From: an uncultured Ardenticatenia bacterium
GTDB taxonomy: Bacteria > Chloroflexota > Anaerolineae > 4572-78 > NAK82
DNA: 64,000 bases
Reading direction: 5' to 3'
Assembly: GCA_937127125.1 (NCBI GenBank)
Contig: CAKZLO010000015.1
Location: 1 to 64,000, forward strand
Each line of letters opens with the position of its first letter. Within the stretch, counting starts at the first letter, position 1. The notes under the pieces are model-generated. The model saw nothing but the letters and a program-made list of their open reading frames with translations. It did not search any database and was not told the origin of the DNA. Positions 1-8,420 of this stretch are shown one piece after another. Position numbers and translations under genes: made by a program.

Positions 1-173
1 CGTGGGTATCTTGGTGATGGTGGGCGAGGTCGTCGGTGTTGCCGCGGGCGAAGGGGTGTGGGTAGCTGTCGCCGTTGCCGTTGGCGTCGCCGTGGGCGTG
101 GGTATCTTGGTGATGGTGGGCGAGGTCGTCGGTGTTGCCGCGGGCGAAGGGGTGTGGGTAGCTGTCGCCGTTG
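1..173. repeat. Tandem duplication, 96-bp period, inside the Pro/Thr-rich gene
   Basis: Bases 1-77 recur at 97-173 with practically no change, a period of 96 bases or 32 codons, so the frame is kept. After the shared block the copies differ by one 6-base Thr-Ala unit. The array may continue left of the window. Confidence 0.85.
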
Positions 174-726
174 GCGTCGCTGTAGGCGTGGGTGTCTCAG
201 TGGCGGTAGGTGAGGCTGTCGCTGTGGCTGTGGGCGAAGGGGTATTGGTAGTCGTGGGCGATGGTGCTGCTGCAATCAGATCGATCAGTGACGCGATGGG
301 GAGTGGTGTCCACGTCGGCAACGGCGTGCGCGTCGGCACCGGCGTGCGTGTTGGCGTATTGGTGGATGTAGGGGATGGCGTGCGTGTGGCGGTTGGTGTA
401 GCGGTAGGCGACGCGGCAAACAAGGGTGATAAAGTGTGTGTGGGCAGCGGCGTCCATGTCATGGTAGGAGAAGGTGTCGAGGTGGGTGTACGCGTGTTGA
501 TCGGACTTGGCCACACCTGCGGAGTGAAGGTGGGAGTGAAGGTGGGACGCAAGGTGGCTTTGGGCGTCGGAGTGACGGACACACTGCTCTGCGAAACCGT
601 TGTCCGTGGACTGGCCCATATGTCAAAGGTGAGAATGAGTGCCCCCAGTCCGCCCAACACCACTACATTTATTAGTGCTAATAAAGCAAGCAGCACAGCC
701 CATTGCCACGGCTTGAAATCTGGCAT
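1..726 (-). CDS. Pro/Thr-rich single-pass membrane protein (partial, C-terminus off window)
   Basis: An open frame of 242 codons runs from an ATG at 726 to the left edge without a stop. Residues 1-8 are cytoplasmic-looking, about 9-36 form one hydrophobic segment, and from about residue 45 onward the chain is almost entirely Thr-Pro-x repeats with some Ala and Ser, like an extended extracellular stalk. It begins 3 bases after the stop of another protein of the same design, so the two are probably co-transcribed. A 96-base unit is duplicated near the left edge. I do not recognise a family; such stalks are common in Chloroflexota. The plus-strand open frame covering the same bases is a low-complexity shadow with no start context or hydrophobic segment. 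Confidence 0.7.
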   Translation of the reverse strand, partial: MPDFKPWQWAVLLALLALINVVVLGGLGALILTFDIWASPRTTVSQSSVSVTPTPKATLRPTFTPTFTPQVWPSPINTRTPTSTPSPTMTWTPLPTHTLSPLFAASPTATPTATRTPSPTSTNTPTRTPVPTRTPLPTWTPLPIASLIDLIAAAPSPTTTNTPSPTATATASPTATETPTPTATPTATATHTPSPAATPTTSPTITKIPTPTATPTATATATHTPSPAATPTTSPTITKIPT

Positions 727-729
727 GCC

Positions 730-1482
730 TCACCGCACCTGCTGAAATATGACCTCGTATGAATAGTGATATAGCGAATTGGCCACCGGATTCCCTGTCT
801 TGTCGCAGATTTCAGAACGCGCGATGTCGGGTGTCAGTGGTCCGACCACTTCGCTGTCCAAATCAGCCAGTCGTAATGTGTAGCTGCCCTTAAACATGGC
901 GAAGTCGACGAACCCGGGATGGACTTCCAGCTTGCGGCCAGTCGTGGCGTATGTTTCACCACCTGGCCACGTGATGTGCACGCGTGCATTGGGAATGCCC
1001 TGACCTTCCTTATCGCGCACATGGATGAAAATGTGATGTTTTCCTTCGTTTTCGCACGGCGACAGCTGGCGCACCGAAGCGATGAAATCGTGCGCGGGTG
1101 TCGGAGTGGAGGTAGGAGTAGGCGGCCGCGGTGCCTCCATCACAATCTGTTCCGGGGTAGGTGGCTGCGGTGTCTGCGTAGGTGTGGACGTCTCAGTGGG
1201 TGTCGGGGTCACCGTATAGAAGGGCGTCCAGGTGGGTATGCGTGTGTAAGTAGGACTGGGTGTCACTGGCACGGTGGGCGTGAAGGTAGGCCACGGCGTA
1301 CGGGTTGCAATAGGTTGGGCCATAACACGGCCGCGCACAGAATGCGGCATAGACACTCTGTTCAACACTACCCAACTGAAGCTGGTCATAGTGACCAGAT
1401 TGGCCATCACCAGGAGACTGATCAGCAACTTCCAGTCCCTGGGCGGGACATCCTGGAACTCGAGGTTAAGACGATCCAACAC
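730..1482 (-). CDS. Membrane-anchored protein with Pro/Thr stalk and Ig-like C-terminal domain
   Basis: A 250-residue protein. A short N-terminal cytoplasmic part precedes one membrane segment at about residues 18-40, then a Pro/Thr-rich linker at about 55-130 and a compact domain at about 133-250. The last domain has the pattern VRDKEGQGIPNARVHI followed by a Gly-Phe-Val-Asp-Phe strand and a Ser-Tyr-Thr-Leu strand, as seen in carboxypeptidase-regulatory or transthyretin-like beta-sandwiches that display surface ligands. It is the first gene of a two-gene minus-strand unit with the gene at 1-726. The cell-surface location is inferred from topology. No catalytic motif is visible and the partner is unknown. 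Confidence 0.75.
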   Translation of the reverse strand: MLDRLNLEFQDVPPRDWKLLISLLVMANLVTMTSFSWVVLNRVSMPHSVRGRVMAQPIATRTPWPTFTPTVPVTPSPTYTRIPTWTPFYTVTPTPTETSTPTQTPQPPTPEQIVMEAPRPPTPTSTPTPAHDFIASVRQLSPCENEGKHHIFIHVRDKEGQGIPNARVHITWPGGETYATTGRKLEVHPGFVDFAMFKGSYTLRLADLDSEVVGPLTPDIARSEICDKTGNPVANSLYHYSYEVIFQQVR

Positions 1483-1695
1483 TGTTGTTCACCGTCCCAG
1501 TTATGCAACCCGGCTGCGCACAACAATTGGGGGCATTTGCCCGCAGCGCATCCTATTTAGGTGCCACCGCTTACTGCCTGTCCTGCTAGAGAATGGTCTC
1601 CTAATGCCATACGATGAGGATCACTTGGTATTATAGCACAGATTTTTTGTTATGGCAAGTCATTATGACGAGTTTTTACAGGAATCCCAGAGAGC

Positions 1696-1723
1696 TTGAC
1701 TTCGTTCGATATCGCGATAATAT
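1696..1723 (+). promoter_or_regulatory. Candidate promoter with overlapping palindrome
   Basis: TTGACT at 1696-1701 is followed after 16 bases by TAATAT at 1718-1723. A perfect 10-base palindrome, TATCGCGATA, lies at 1710-1719 and overlaps the -10 box, so a repressor could sit there. LacI-type operators often have such a central CG. It would serve the sugar ABC operon. Confidence 0.4.
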
Positions 1724-1771
1724 TAAGGTATGCGTTAGCTACCAGCCTCTAGTCTGTAGGAAAGGAGGTGC

Positions 1772-1789
1772 ATGGCCAAGAAGAAGTAA
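1772..1789 (+). CDS. Five-codon mini-ORF (Met-Ala-Lys-Lys-Lys)
   Basis: AAAGGAGGTG at 1761-1770 is a near-perfect Shine-Dalgarno site just before an ATG that opens a frame of only five codons ending in TAA. It lies in the presumed 5' leader of the transporter operon, about 95 bases before the binding-protein start. It may be a leader peptide, or the remnant of a longer gene broken by mutation. The ribosome site is stronger than those of many full genes here, which is why it is listed. Confidence 0.3.
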   Translation: MAKKK

Positions 1790-1884
1790 TACAGCGCTCT
1801 AAAATACTCACACACAGTTGTTCGGTCGGCGGTGAGAGTTACGAGATTCTGGCCAGTTTTCTAATTCCAAAGGAGGAATAAGCG

Positions 1885-3297
1885 ATGACCAGAAAAATCC
1901 TTGTTTTGCTGGTTGTTTTAACGTTGGCGTTAGTTTCGGTGCCGATGACGTTGGCTGCTGAGCCGGAGGAGATCACCGTTGCCGTGCATGCTGTGCCCCA
2001 TGCGAACGGTGTCTATATGTTCCGCGATCAGTTTGAGAAGGAATTCGGCATCAAGATCAATGTGGTCGAAATGGCACCAGAGGCCATATTTGAGAAACAG
2101 ATGACCGAATTCACTGCCGGCACAGGTGCCTATGACGTCGTGCAGTTCATGCCGGCCTGGATCGCGGATTACAGCCGTTACCTGGAGCCGCTAGAGCCAC
2201 TTGCTGAAAAGAACGGCGTCGATCTGCAACGCGACGACGTCGCCCCTGCCTTCCGCGATATCTACAACAAGTGGGGTGGGGTCACCTACGCGATGACATG
2301 GGACGGTGACCTGAACATCTTCTACTACAACCGGCTGGCTTTCGAGAACCCCGAGTATCAGGAAAAATATTTGAAAGAGACCGGCAAAGATTTGCGCGTG
2401 CCCCAGACGTGGGACGAGTACGTGGAGACGTGCAAGTTCTTCGCCGGTTGGGACTGGGACAATGATGGCCAGAATGAATTCGGCTGCGATGAATATCTAC
2501 AGCGCGGTCGTATGTACTGGTGGTTCTTGGATCGCTTTGCCTCGATGGGTGGTGTCTATTTCGATGAGGAGATGAAACCACTTATCAACACCAAAGCTGG
2601 CGTGATGGCGCTGCAGAACATGATTGATGCATTGCCCTATATGCCCACCGGCGCGCTCAATCACGGCTACACCGAGTTGCGTTTGGCCATCATCAACGGC
2701 GACGTGGCAATGGGCAAGCAGTGGACCGACGTGGGCAAGGCGGCCGATCTTGCTGAGGAGTCGAAGGTCAAAGGACTTATCGGCTACGCGATGGTGCCCG
2801 GTTGGAGATGGGGCGACAAGGTCGTGCACCGTCCGATGCTGGCGGGCGGCTGGCAGCTGGGCATCCCCAAAGATTCCAAGCATAAGGACGCCGCCATTAA
2901 GTTCATCGGCTTCATCACACGGCCTGACATCAGCTTGGCGATCACCAAAGATCCTGGCACCGCGCTGGACCCCTATCGCATCTCCCACTTCCAGTCAGCA
3001 GAGTTCCAGAGCTTGTGGCCCACCGCCAAGAACTATCTGGCGGCAATTATGGTGACCGCCCAGTACGGTTTCCCAGAGCTCCAAATCCCTGGAGCGGCGG
3101 AGTATATGGACACGCTGGATCTCGAGCTGACAGAGGCATTGGCAGGCAACAAGGGTCCGCAGGAGGCGTTGGATGCGGTGGCGGAGCGGTGGGAGGAGAT
3201 CACCGACCGCCTGGGCCGCGATACGCAGAGGGAGCTGTGGAACAAGGAGTATGATGCGATGAAGGCAGCCGGCATCCAGTACCAGCCGCTGCCCTGA
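1885..3297 (+). CDS. Sugar ABC transporter substrate-binding protein (family 1)
   Basis: A 470-residue extracellular solute-binding protein. Residues 1-24 are a signal peptide ending at AAEPEE, and the mature part has the family-1 (MalE/UgpB type) layout, starting with a hinge strand ITVAVHA and a region KQMTEFTAGTGAYDVVQF. A DxDxDG loop at residues 190-195 (DWDNDG) looks like a calcium site. The start is fixed by AAAGGAGG ten bases upstream. It delivers a sugar or polyol to the two permeases that follow. No ATPase gene is present, so a shared MsmX-like ATPase elsewhere is expected. The substrate cannot be read from sequence. Confidence 0.9.
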   Translation: MTRKILVLLVVLTLALVSVPMTLAAEPEEITVAVHAVPHANGVYMFRDQFEKEFGIKINVVEMAPEAIFEKQMTEFTAGTGAYDVVQFMPAWIADYSRYLEPLEPLAEKNGVDLQRDDVAPAFRDIYNKWGGVTYAMTWDGDLNIFYYNRLAFENPEYQEKYLKETGKDLRVPQTWDEYVETCKFFAGWDWDNDGQNEFGCDEYLQRGRMYWWFLDRFASMGGVYFDEEMKPLINTKAGVMALQNMIDALPYMPTGALNHGYTELRLAIINGDVAMGKQWTDVGKAADLAEESKVKGLIGYAMVPGWRWGDKVVHRPMLAGGWQLGIPKDSKHKDAAIKFIGFITRPDISLAITKDPGTALDPYRISHFQSAEFQSLWPTAKNYLAAIMVTAQYGFPELQIPGAAEYMDTLDLELTEALAGNKGPQEALDAVAERWEEITDRLGRDTQRELWNKEYDAMKAAGIQYQPLP

Positions 3298-3318
3298 CGC
3301 GCACATGATGTGACTGAG

Positions 3319-3345
3319 GAGGGGACAGCATGGGACTGTCCCCTC
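3319..3345 (+). terminator. Perfect hairpin between binding-protein and permease genes
   Basis: GAGGGGACAG at 3319-3328 and CTGTCCCCTC at 3336-3345 pair over ten bases around a 7-base loop, followed by TTTACTCT. It lies 22 bases after the binding-protein stop. It may act as a partial terminator or a 3' stabiliser that gives more binding protein than permease. Confidence 0.6.
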
Positions 3346-3528
3346 TTTACTCTATGGGCAGGGCATTGTTGCGATCAGATGTCACCCGATCCAGTCCCAT
3401 GATGCTTATTAAACGCTCATCGAAAAGACCCGGGGAATTTTCCATCTTGATGCTCGCTATCCAAAGTGTGATCAGATATGGGACGATCTCGCACGGTGAA
3501 CACAGATTTTCCTAATGAAGGAGTTGCA

Positions 3529-4464
3529 GTGCGGCGTGGTGCCTTGGATGTCCTAAGTGCGAGAAGGCGACGCGATGCATTGCTGCGTTGGCTCGAGCAG
3601 AAATCGTTGGTAATCCCGGTAACACTGCTCCTGTTTGGGATCACGATCTTTCCACTGGTTTATTCGCTGGCAGTGAGCTTTCATATCTATGACCTGCGTC
3701 AGGAGGTTTTGTGGAAGTTTGCTGGTTTGGAAAACTACCGCATCGCCTTGTTCGAGGATGCACGTTTCTGGGGTAGTCTGTTCACCACGCTGCGCATTGG
3801 TGTGGCAGCGGTGACCATTGAGTTTTTGCTGGGTCTGGGCATCGCTCTGCTGCTTTACGGCCCAATCGTTGGGCGACGTTTCTTTACCACATTGCTGGCA
3901 TTACCAGTGATGGTGTCCCCCGTCGTCTCGGCGCTGATCTTTCGCATGATGCTGCATGAGAAGTATGGTGTCATCAACGGCACTATCAATATGCTGCTCA
4001 CCCATTTTGGGCTGGGCAAGGAGTTTGCTATCCTGGCGGATCAACGCTGGGCCGTCTGGGCAGTGGTGTTGACCGATGTGTGGCAGTGGACACCGCTGAT
4101 GATCATGATCCTGCTGGCAGGCCTGCAGTCTATGCCCTTAGAGCCACTCGAGGCAGCGCGTGTGGACGGCGCCGGTCGCTGGCAGACCTTCTGGTACGTT
4201 ATGCTACCCATGTTGCGCCTGGCTATTTTCGCTGCGCTGTTGTTGCGCTTCATTGATGTCATCAAGATCTTCGATCTGCCGTTCATCCTCACCGGCGGTG
4301 GCCCAGGCAGGGCGACCGAGACGATCTCTATCTACATTTATTTGAACGGGTTCCGTTACCTGCGCATGGGTTATGCCACTGCAATGTCATATTTGTTGCT
4401 CATCCTGACAGTTGTGCTGAGCACCATTTTCATCCGTAACGTAGTGCAGCGCAGGGAGGCGTGA
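3529..4464 (+). CDS. Sugar ABC transporter permease (MalF/UgpA type)
   Basis: A 311-residue inner-membrane permease with about six membrane segments. The cytoplasmic EAA loop that docks on the ATPase is at EPLEAARVDGAGRWQTF, about 100 residues from the C-terminus. I chose the GTG at 3529 because GAAGGAG precedes it by about 6 bases. The in-frame ATG at 3478 has no ribosome site and would add 17 polar residues. It is second in the operon, behind the hairpin at 3319-3345, and is followed almost directly by the second permease. Confidence 0.88.
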   Translation: MRRGALDVLSARRRRDALLRWLEQKSLVIPVTLLLFGITIFPLVYSLAVSFHIYDLRQEVLWKFAGLENYRIALFEDARFWGSLFTTLRIGVAAVTIEFLLGLGIALLLYGPIVGRRFFTTLLALPVMVSPVVSALIFRMMLHEKYGVINGTINMLLTHFGLGKEFAILADQRWAVWAVVLTDVWQWTPLMIMILLAGLQSMPLEPLEAARVDGAGRWQTFWYVMLPMLRLAIFAALLLRFIDVIKIFDLPFILTGGGPGRATETISIYIYLNGFRYLRMGYATAMSYLLLILTVVLSTIFIRNVVQRREA

Positions 4465-4465
4465 C

Positions 4466-5296
4466 ATGCCGAGGCAAAGGGTGCGCATCCGGCTGGATAG
4501 AGTGCTTGTTCACATCGTGCTGATCATTGTGACATTGGCTTTCCTCTTTCCCTTGTTGTGGATGTTTTCCACCTCTATCAAGACACAGGCCGAATATTTC
4601 ACGTATCCTCCTATGTGGATCCCGGCACACCCCACACTGGAACATTACCGCTACATCGTGTCAACGACAGGCCTGAACGCGGTGCGCAACAGCCTCATCG
4701 TGGCGTCGGTCAACGTGGCGCTGGTGATGGCGGTGAGCATTCCGGCGGCTTATGCTATCGCGCGCTTTCGCATTGGAGGACACGATTTCTCCTTCTGGGT
4801 GCTCTCGCAGCGCATGCTGGCACCCATTGCTGTGATCCTGCCGCTCTTCTTGCTGTTCAGCCAGCTGAAGCTGGTGGACACACACCCTGCGCTCATCTTG
4901 GGTTATACAAGCTTCAACGTGGCCTTCGCGGTATGGCTGCTAATCGGCTTCTTTGAAGAGTTTCCCACTGAGATTGAAGATGCTGGTTTGGTGGATGGAT
5001 GTTCGCGCTGGGGCGTGTTGTTTCGTGTCACGCTGCCCATTGTGGCGCCCGGTCTTGTGGTGACGGCATTGTTTTGCTTTGTCTTCGCTTGGAATGAATT
5101 TCTGTTTGCTCTGATCCTCACCCGTCAGTTTGCTGCCACAATTCCGGTGCAGCTAGCCTCGTTTCAGGCGCCTACCAAGATCCTCTGGGGCGAGATGTCC
5201 GCTTTCGCCACAGTGGGTATTCTGCCGCCGCTAGTTTTCGCCTTCCTGTTACAGCGTTACCTTGTGCGCGGATTGGCAGTGGGTGGCATCCGCTAG
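4466..5296 (+). CDS. Sugar ABC transporter permease (MalG/UgpE type)
   Basis: A 276-residue permease, the usual length for the MalG-like partner. A first membrane segment at about residues 12-33 is followed by the periplasmic loop typical of the family, and the EAA loop reads EIEDAGLVDGCSRWGVLF. The start codon lies one base after the stop of the first permease, so translation is probably coupled. With the 3529-4464 product it forms the transmembrane channel for the sugar bound by the 1885-3297 product. Confidence 0.9.
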   Translation: MPRQRVRIRLDRVLVHIVLIIVTLAFLFPLLWMFSTSIKTQAEYFTYPPMWIPAHPTLEHYRYIVSTTGLNAVRNSLIVASVNVALVMAVSIPAAYAIARFRIGGHDFSFWVLSQRMLAPIAVILPLFLLFSQLKLVDTHPALILGYTSFNVAFAVWLLIGFFEEFPTEIEDAGLVDGCSRWGVLFRVTLPIVAPGLVVTALFCFVFAWNEFLFALILTRQFAATIPVQLASFQAPTKILWGEMSAFATVGILPPLVFAFLLQRYLVRGLAVGGIR

Positions 5297-5319
5297 AGTA
5301 CGGTACAAGGAGGAGTGCA

Positions 5320-6606
5320 ATGAACACGCGTGAGAGGTTTCTGGCAACCATGCGCTTCGAGCGGGGAGTGCCAGCGCCCAAGTGGGAGTTCGGCTACTGG
5401 GGTGCGACCATCAAGCGATGGTATCGCGAAGGGTTGCCGGAGAAAAATTACCCCACCATTCCCACCCACATCGTCACGACCTCGTCCTCGCTTTACACCA
5501 CTGCTTGGACACATGACTGGCGCAAGCGGCGTACCCTGTTCGAACTGAGCTACGCCGAACGGCAACAGCGCATCGAGCTGCCGGACGGCATCGGGGTGTG
5601 GGGTGGGGCGCTCTACTGGCCAAGCCAAGGTTTCCCGCTGGATCAGGACGTGACCGATTATTTCGGAATGGATCGCAGCACAGTGCTAGTTCAGGTGGAG
5701 CAGCTCTTTTGGCCTCATTTCGAGCCGCGCGTGCTGTTCGAGAGCGAAAAGTATGTGGACTACGTGGACATCGACGGCATCACACGCCGCTATCAAAAAG
5801 TGGAGGGGGTGATTCCCACGGCGATGTCGTGGCCGATCCGCGATTGGCGGACATGGCAAGAGATTAAGAGCGAGCGGTTGCGCCTCGACACGGTCACCCA
5901 GCGTTTCCCGCCCCATTGGCCAGAGCTGCTACAAGAATATCGCAACCGCGATTATCCGCTGGCCGTAGGTGGCTATCCGTTGGGGCTGTTCGGCACACTG
6001 GTGCATCTGCTGGGCTATCAGAATCTCTTCTACAGCTACTATGATCAACCTGATCTGCTGCACGACATCCTTGGCCACCTCACAACCTTATGGATGTCCA
6101 TTTGGGAAGAGGTGATGGCGCAAGTGGAGGTGGATGTGGTCCACATTTGGGAGGATATGTCTTCATCGCGTGGCTCGATGATTTCCCTGACCACGTTCCG
6201 CGAATTTATGACACCTTACTACAAGCGCCTCACCGATTTCCTGAAAGCTCATGGAGTGCAGGTGATTCTGGTGGACACCGATGGGAACTGTGCCCAACTC
6301 ATCCCGCTCTTCCTGGAAGCAGGCATCACTGGCCTATATCCAATGGAGGTGAGCGCCGGGATGGATGTGCTGGCGGCGCGGCGGGAATACCCCCAGCTGC
6401 AGATTATGGGTGGCATTCCCAAGAGCGACCTGGCCAAGGGTCGGGCGCGCATCGACGCCATTCTTGAGGATGTTGCGTTGTTATTGCGCAGCGGAGGATA
6501 CGTCCCCTTCGGCGACCACCTCATCCCGCCGGAAGTGCCATGGGAACACTTCAAGTACTACCGCGAGCGTCTTAATGTGCTGATCGAACGCGGCGGCAGA
6601 TTATGA
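5320..6606 (+). CDS. Uroporphyrinogen decarboxylase-superfamily protein
   Basis: A 428-residue protein of the URO-D superfamily, which includes HemE and the corrinoid methyltransferases MtaA/CmuA. The opening MNTRERFLATMRFE and the segments HIWEDMSSSRGSMIS, VDTDGNCAQLIPLFLEAG and IMGGIPKSDLA fit the barrel fold of the uncharacterised branch that often lies near sugar ABC transporters. It is longer than HemE (about 350) and is not expected to make haem. AAGGAGGAG places the start, 23 bases after the permease gene, so it belongs to this operon. A role in metabolising the imported compound is inferred from position only. Confidence 0.75.
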   Translation: MNTRERFLATMRFERGVPAPKWEFGYWGATIKRWYREGLPEKNYPTIPTHIVTTSSSLYTTAWTHDWRKRRTLFELSYAERQQRIELPDGIGVWGGALYWPSQGFPLDQDVTDYFGMDRSTVLVQVEQLFWPHFEPRVLFESEKYVDYVDIDGITRRYQKVEGVIPTAMSWPIRDWRTWQEIKSERLRLDTVTQRFPPHWPELLQEYRNRDYPLAVGGYPLGLFGTLVHLLGYQNLFYSYYDQPDLLHDILGHLTTLWMSIWEEVMAQVEVDVVHIWEDMSSSRGSMISLTTFREFMTPYYKRLTDFLKAHGVQVILVDTDGNCAQLIPLFLEAGITGLYPMEVSAGMDVLAARREYPQLQIMGGIPKSDLAKGRARIDAILEDVALLLRSGGYVPFGDHLIPPEVPWEHFKYYRERLNVLIERGGRL

Positions 6607-6613
6607 TACCTGC

Positions 6614-6644
6614 ACTGTCTGCGCTGTGAGCACCGCAGAACAGT
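6614..6644. terminator. Hairpin between convergent genes
   Basis: ACTGTCTGCG at 6614-6623 pairs with CGCAG-A-ACAGT at 6634-6644, ten pairs with one bulged A. It lies between the ends of the transporter operon and the minus-strand osmC gene. There is no clear T run on either side, so this is a weak bidirectional terminator at best. Confidence 0.4.
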
Positions 6645-6663
6645 CTACCCAGACCTATATGGA

Positions 6664-7086
6664 TCAGCGCACCAGCTTGGCAGTCAGGATGATCTCCTCA
6701 ACCGCTGCGAGTGCCTTCGAAACGGGGCATTCTTGCTTGGCGCGCGCGGCCAGCTCCTGAAACTTGGCCTCATCCAAACCAGGCACTTCCGCTTCGCAGT
6801 TCAAGGCAATCTTGCGGATGGTAGGACCAGCCTCAAGATGAACGCTGGCAGTCGTGTGGACACGCCGGGGTGGCGCGCCGGCCTCGCTCAACAGAGCCGA
6901 CAGGTACATAGAAAAGCAACCGGCATGTGCGGCGCCGATCAGCTCCTCAGGGTTGGTGCCTTTCCCCTCCTCGAAACGTGAGGCGAAGGTGAAGGGGCCC
7001 TCACACAGGCCGCTGCCCAGCTTCATTGTACCGCTGCCCTCTTTCAGCGTGCCCTGCCAAGTCGCTTCTGATGTGCGGACTGCCAT
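6664..7086 (-). CDS. OsmC-family peroxiredoxin
   Basis: A 140-residue OsmC/Ohr-family thiol peroxidase, which reduces organic hydroperoxides in the cytoplasm. The two redox cysteines are visible in AHAGCFSMYLSALL and KQECPVSKAL. I chose the ATG at 7086 because GGGGAGGT precedes it and because the protein then has the normal length; an upstream in-frame start would add about 52 residues unlike the family. It stands alone, converging with the ABC operon, and is the second peroxide-detoxifying gene in the window. Confidence 0.9.
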   Translation of the reverse strand: MAVRTSEATWQGTLKEGSGTMKLGSGLCEGPFTFASRFEEGKGTNPEELIGAAHAGCFSMYLSALLSEAGAPPRRVHTTASVHLEAGPTIRKIALNCEAEVPGLDEAKFQELAARAKQECPVSKALAAVEEIILTAKLVR

Positions 7087-7181
7087 GGTGTACCTCCCCG
7101 AATTTATGCAATATTGGATGCTGATACTCATTATAGCATGCTCGTGTGCCTTCAGGCAACCAGGGGCGATCTCGGGCGATC

Positions 7182-7961
7182 TCACATCTGAATGAACCCA
7201 TAAGCCATCCAGCCGCCATCGATGATCATTGCCTGTCCACACATAAAGTCGGATTCGCTAGAGGCAAGAAAGACGGCGGGCCCAATCAGGTCTTCCATCC
7301 TGCCCAGACGTCCCATCGGCGTGCGCTTCTCGATCGCTTCCAAGTTGAGCTGACCGATCTGAATCTGATGCAAGATGATGTCAGTGGCGAAGTAGCCGGG
7401 CGATAACATGTTGACATTAATGCCATATTTGGCCCACTCAACACCCAGCCCGCGCGTCAGCCCGAGCAGTCCTGTTTTGCTGGCAATGTAAGCGGCACGG
7501 AAGGGAGCTCCACTGTGCGCCTGCATAGAGCCCACCATGATGATCTTGCCATAACCCGCCTTTATCATTGACCTGGCGACAGCCTGACTGACCAGAAAGC
7601 TGCCTGTCAGGTTTGTGTTGATGACGCGTTGCCAGTCCTCATAGGAGAGTTCCTCCGAGGGCGCAACAGCTCTGCTGCCGGCGGCGTTGAACAGGATATC
7701 TACACGCCCGAATCGCTCCAGACTGGCAGCCACCATGGCATTTACCTGGTCGACCTGGCATACGTCCGCCTGCACCGCTAAAGCACTGCGGCCGATGGCC
7801 TCGATCTCTTGAGCTGTCTGCGTCACTTCATCTCGACTGCGTGCTGCAACGATCACATCGGCCCCTTCGCGGGCATAGGCCAGAGCGACAGCTTTACCGA
7901 TGCCGCGCCCGCCGCCAGTCACCAGGGCAACCCGCCCCTGTAGTCTTATCCTTGTCTCCAT
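7182..7961 (-). CDS. Short-chain dehydrogenase/reductase (SDR)
   Basis: A 259-residue classical SDR. The cofactor motif TGGGRGIGKA lies near residue 15, and the catalytic Ser, Tyr and Lys are in GSMQAHSGAPFRAAYIASK. It is close to gluconate 5-dehydrogenase and sorbitol/ribitol dehydrogenase-like enzymes that oxidise or reduce sugar acids and polyols with NAD(P). GGGGGAGGGAG lies before the ATG, and a promoter (8021-8048) lies just upstream. The next gene downstream, osmC, has its own ribosome site and may be co-transcribed. The exact substrate is not readable. Confidence 0.88.
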   Translation of the reverse strand: METRIRLQGRVALVTGGGRGIGKAVALAYAREGADVIVAARSRDEVTQTAQEIEAIGRSALAVQADVCQVDQVNAMVAASLERFGRVDILFNAAGSRAVAPSEELSYEDWQRVINTNLTGSFLVSQAVARSMIKAGYGKIIMVGSMQAHSGAPFRAAYIASKTGLLGLTRGLGVEWAKYGINVNMLSPGYFATDIILHQIQIGQLNLEAIEKRTPMGRLGRMEDLIGPAVFLASSESDFMCGQAMIIDGGWMAYGFIQM

Positions 7962-8020
7962 ATGAGGTCTCCCTCCCCCTGTGAAGTACTCTTGACGATA
8001 TATGTTAACAACACTTCTCC

Positions 8021-8048
8021 ATTCTACTCGCTTGCTTAATCTTTACAA
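8021..8048 (-). promoter_or_regulatory. Candidate promoter for SDR gene
   Basis: On the minus strand TTGTAA (8043-8048) is followed after 16 bases by TAGAAT (8021-8026), about 60 bases before the SDR start. Confidence 0.45.
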
Positions 8049-8078
8049 CGCATTGTGCACCGCATGTGCCGGTGACAC

Positions 8079-8107
8079 TTGCCCACAGGTGCAGAGCCTG
8101 CTACAAT
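8079..8107 (+). promoter_or_regulatory. Candidate extended -10 promoter for small membrane proteins
   Basis: TTGCCC at 8079-8084, a 17-base spacer and TACAAT at 8102-8107. TG one base before the -10 box makes it an extended -10 promoter. It faces the gene starting at 8148. Confidence 0.45.
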
Positions 8108-8147
8108 CTTGTTTGATCGATAAGTCTGAGCGGAGCAACCGCAGGCA

Positions 8148-8420
8148 ATGGAAAGGCGAAATCTCTGGCAGCGTATGAGTGGCCCCCTTAAGGTGGGTGT
8201 TGTGTTTGCTGCCATAGGCATGATTCTCACCATCATAGGCGTGATCCGCGATCCCAGCACACCCGACACCGTTTGGGCGTTCGGTGTGGGAGCGCTCATT
8301 TCCGGTGCCACGTGGGGGCTGGTTAGCTGGGCAATTGCCACCGCTGCCGTCGAGGTGGAACGTGACCTGGCGCGTAAGGCGGCGGAAGACCACGACAGCC
8401 ACGGGGACCATGGCGCTTAA
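8148..8420 (+). CDS. Small two-helix membrane protein, His-rich tail
   Basis: A 90-residue protein with two hydrophobic segments (about 15-33 and 42-65) and a charged tail ending in HDSHGDHGA. The short loop RDPSTPDTVWA joins the helices. Its stop overlaps the start of the next gene by 11 bases, so the two are translationally coupled and probably form one membrane unit. I do not recognise the family. The acidic and His-rich end could bind a metal, but this is a guess. Confidence 0.65.
   Translation: MERRNLWQRMSGPLKVGVVFAAIGMILTIIGVIRDPSTPDTVWAFGVGALISGATWGLVSWAIATAAVEVERDLARKAAEDHDSHGDHGA

Larger units (their letters stand above)
1483..1884. other. Divergent intergenic region upstream of sugar ABC operon
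   Basis: About 400 bases between the minus-strand stalk-protein genes and the plus-strand transporter operon. It holds a candidate promoter with an overlapping palindrome and a five-codon open frame with a strong ribosome site, both listed separately. I see no larger gene or RNA motif in it. Confidence 0.6.

Noticed and set aside
1-173. The tandem repeats at the left edge as a CRISPR array.
   Set aside because: The units are long, adjacent and in frame with a coding sequence; there are no unique spacers.
2-745. A 247-codon plus-strand open frame over the Pro/Thr-rich gene.
   Set aside because: It is low-complexity Gly-Val-Ala repeats made by reading Thr-Pro codons backwards. The minus frame has a membrane segment, a good start and a partner gene.
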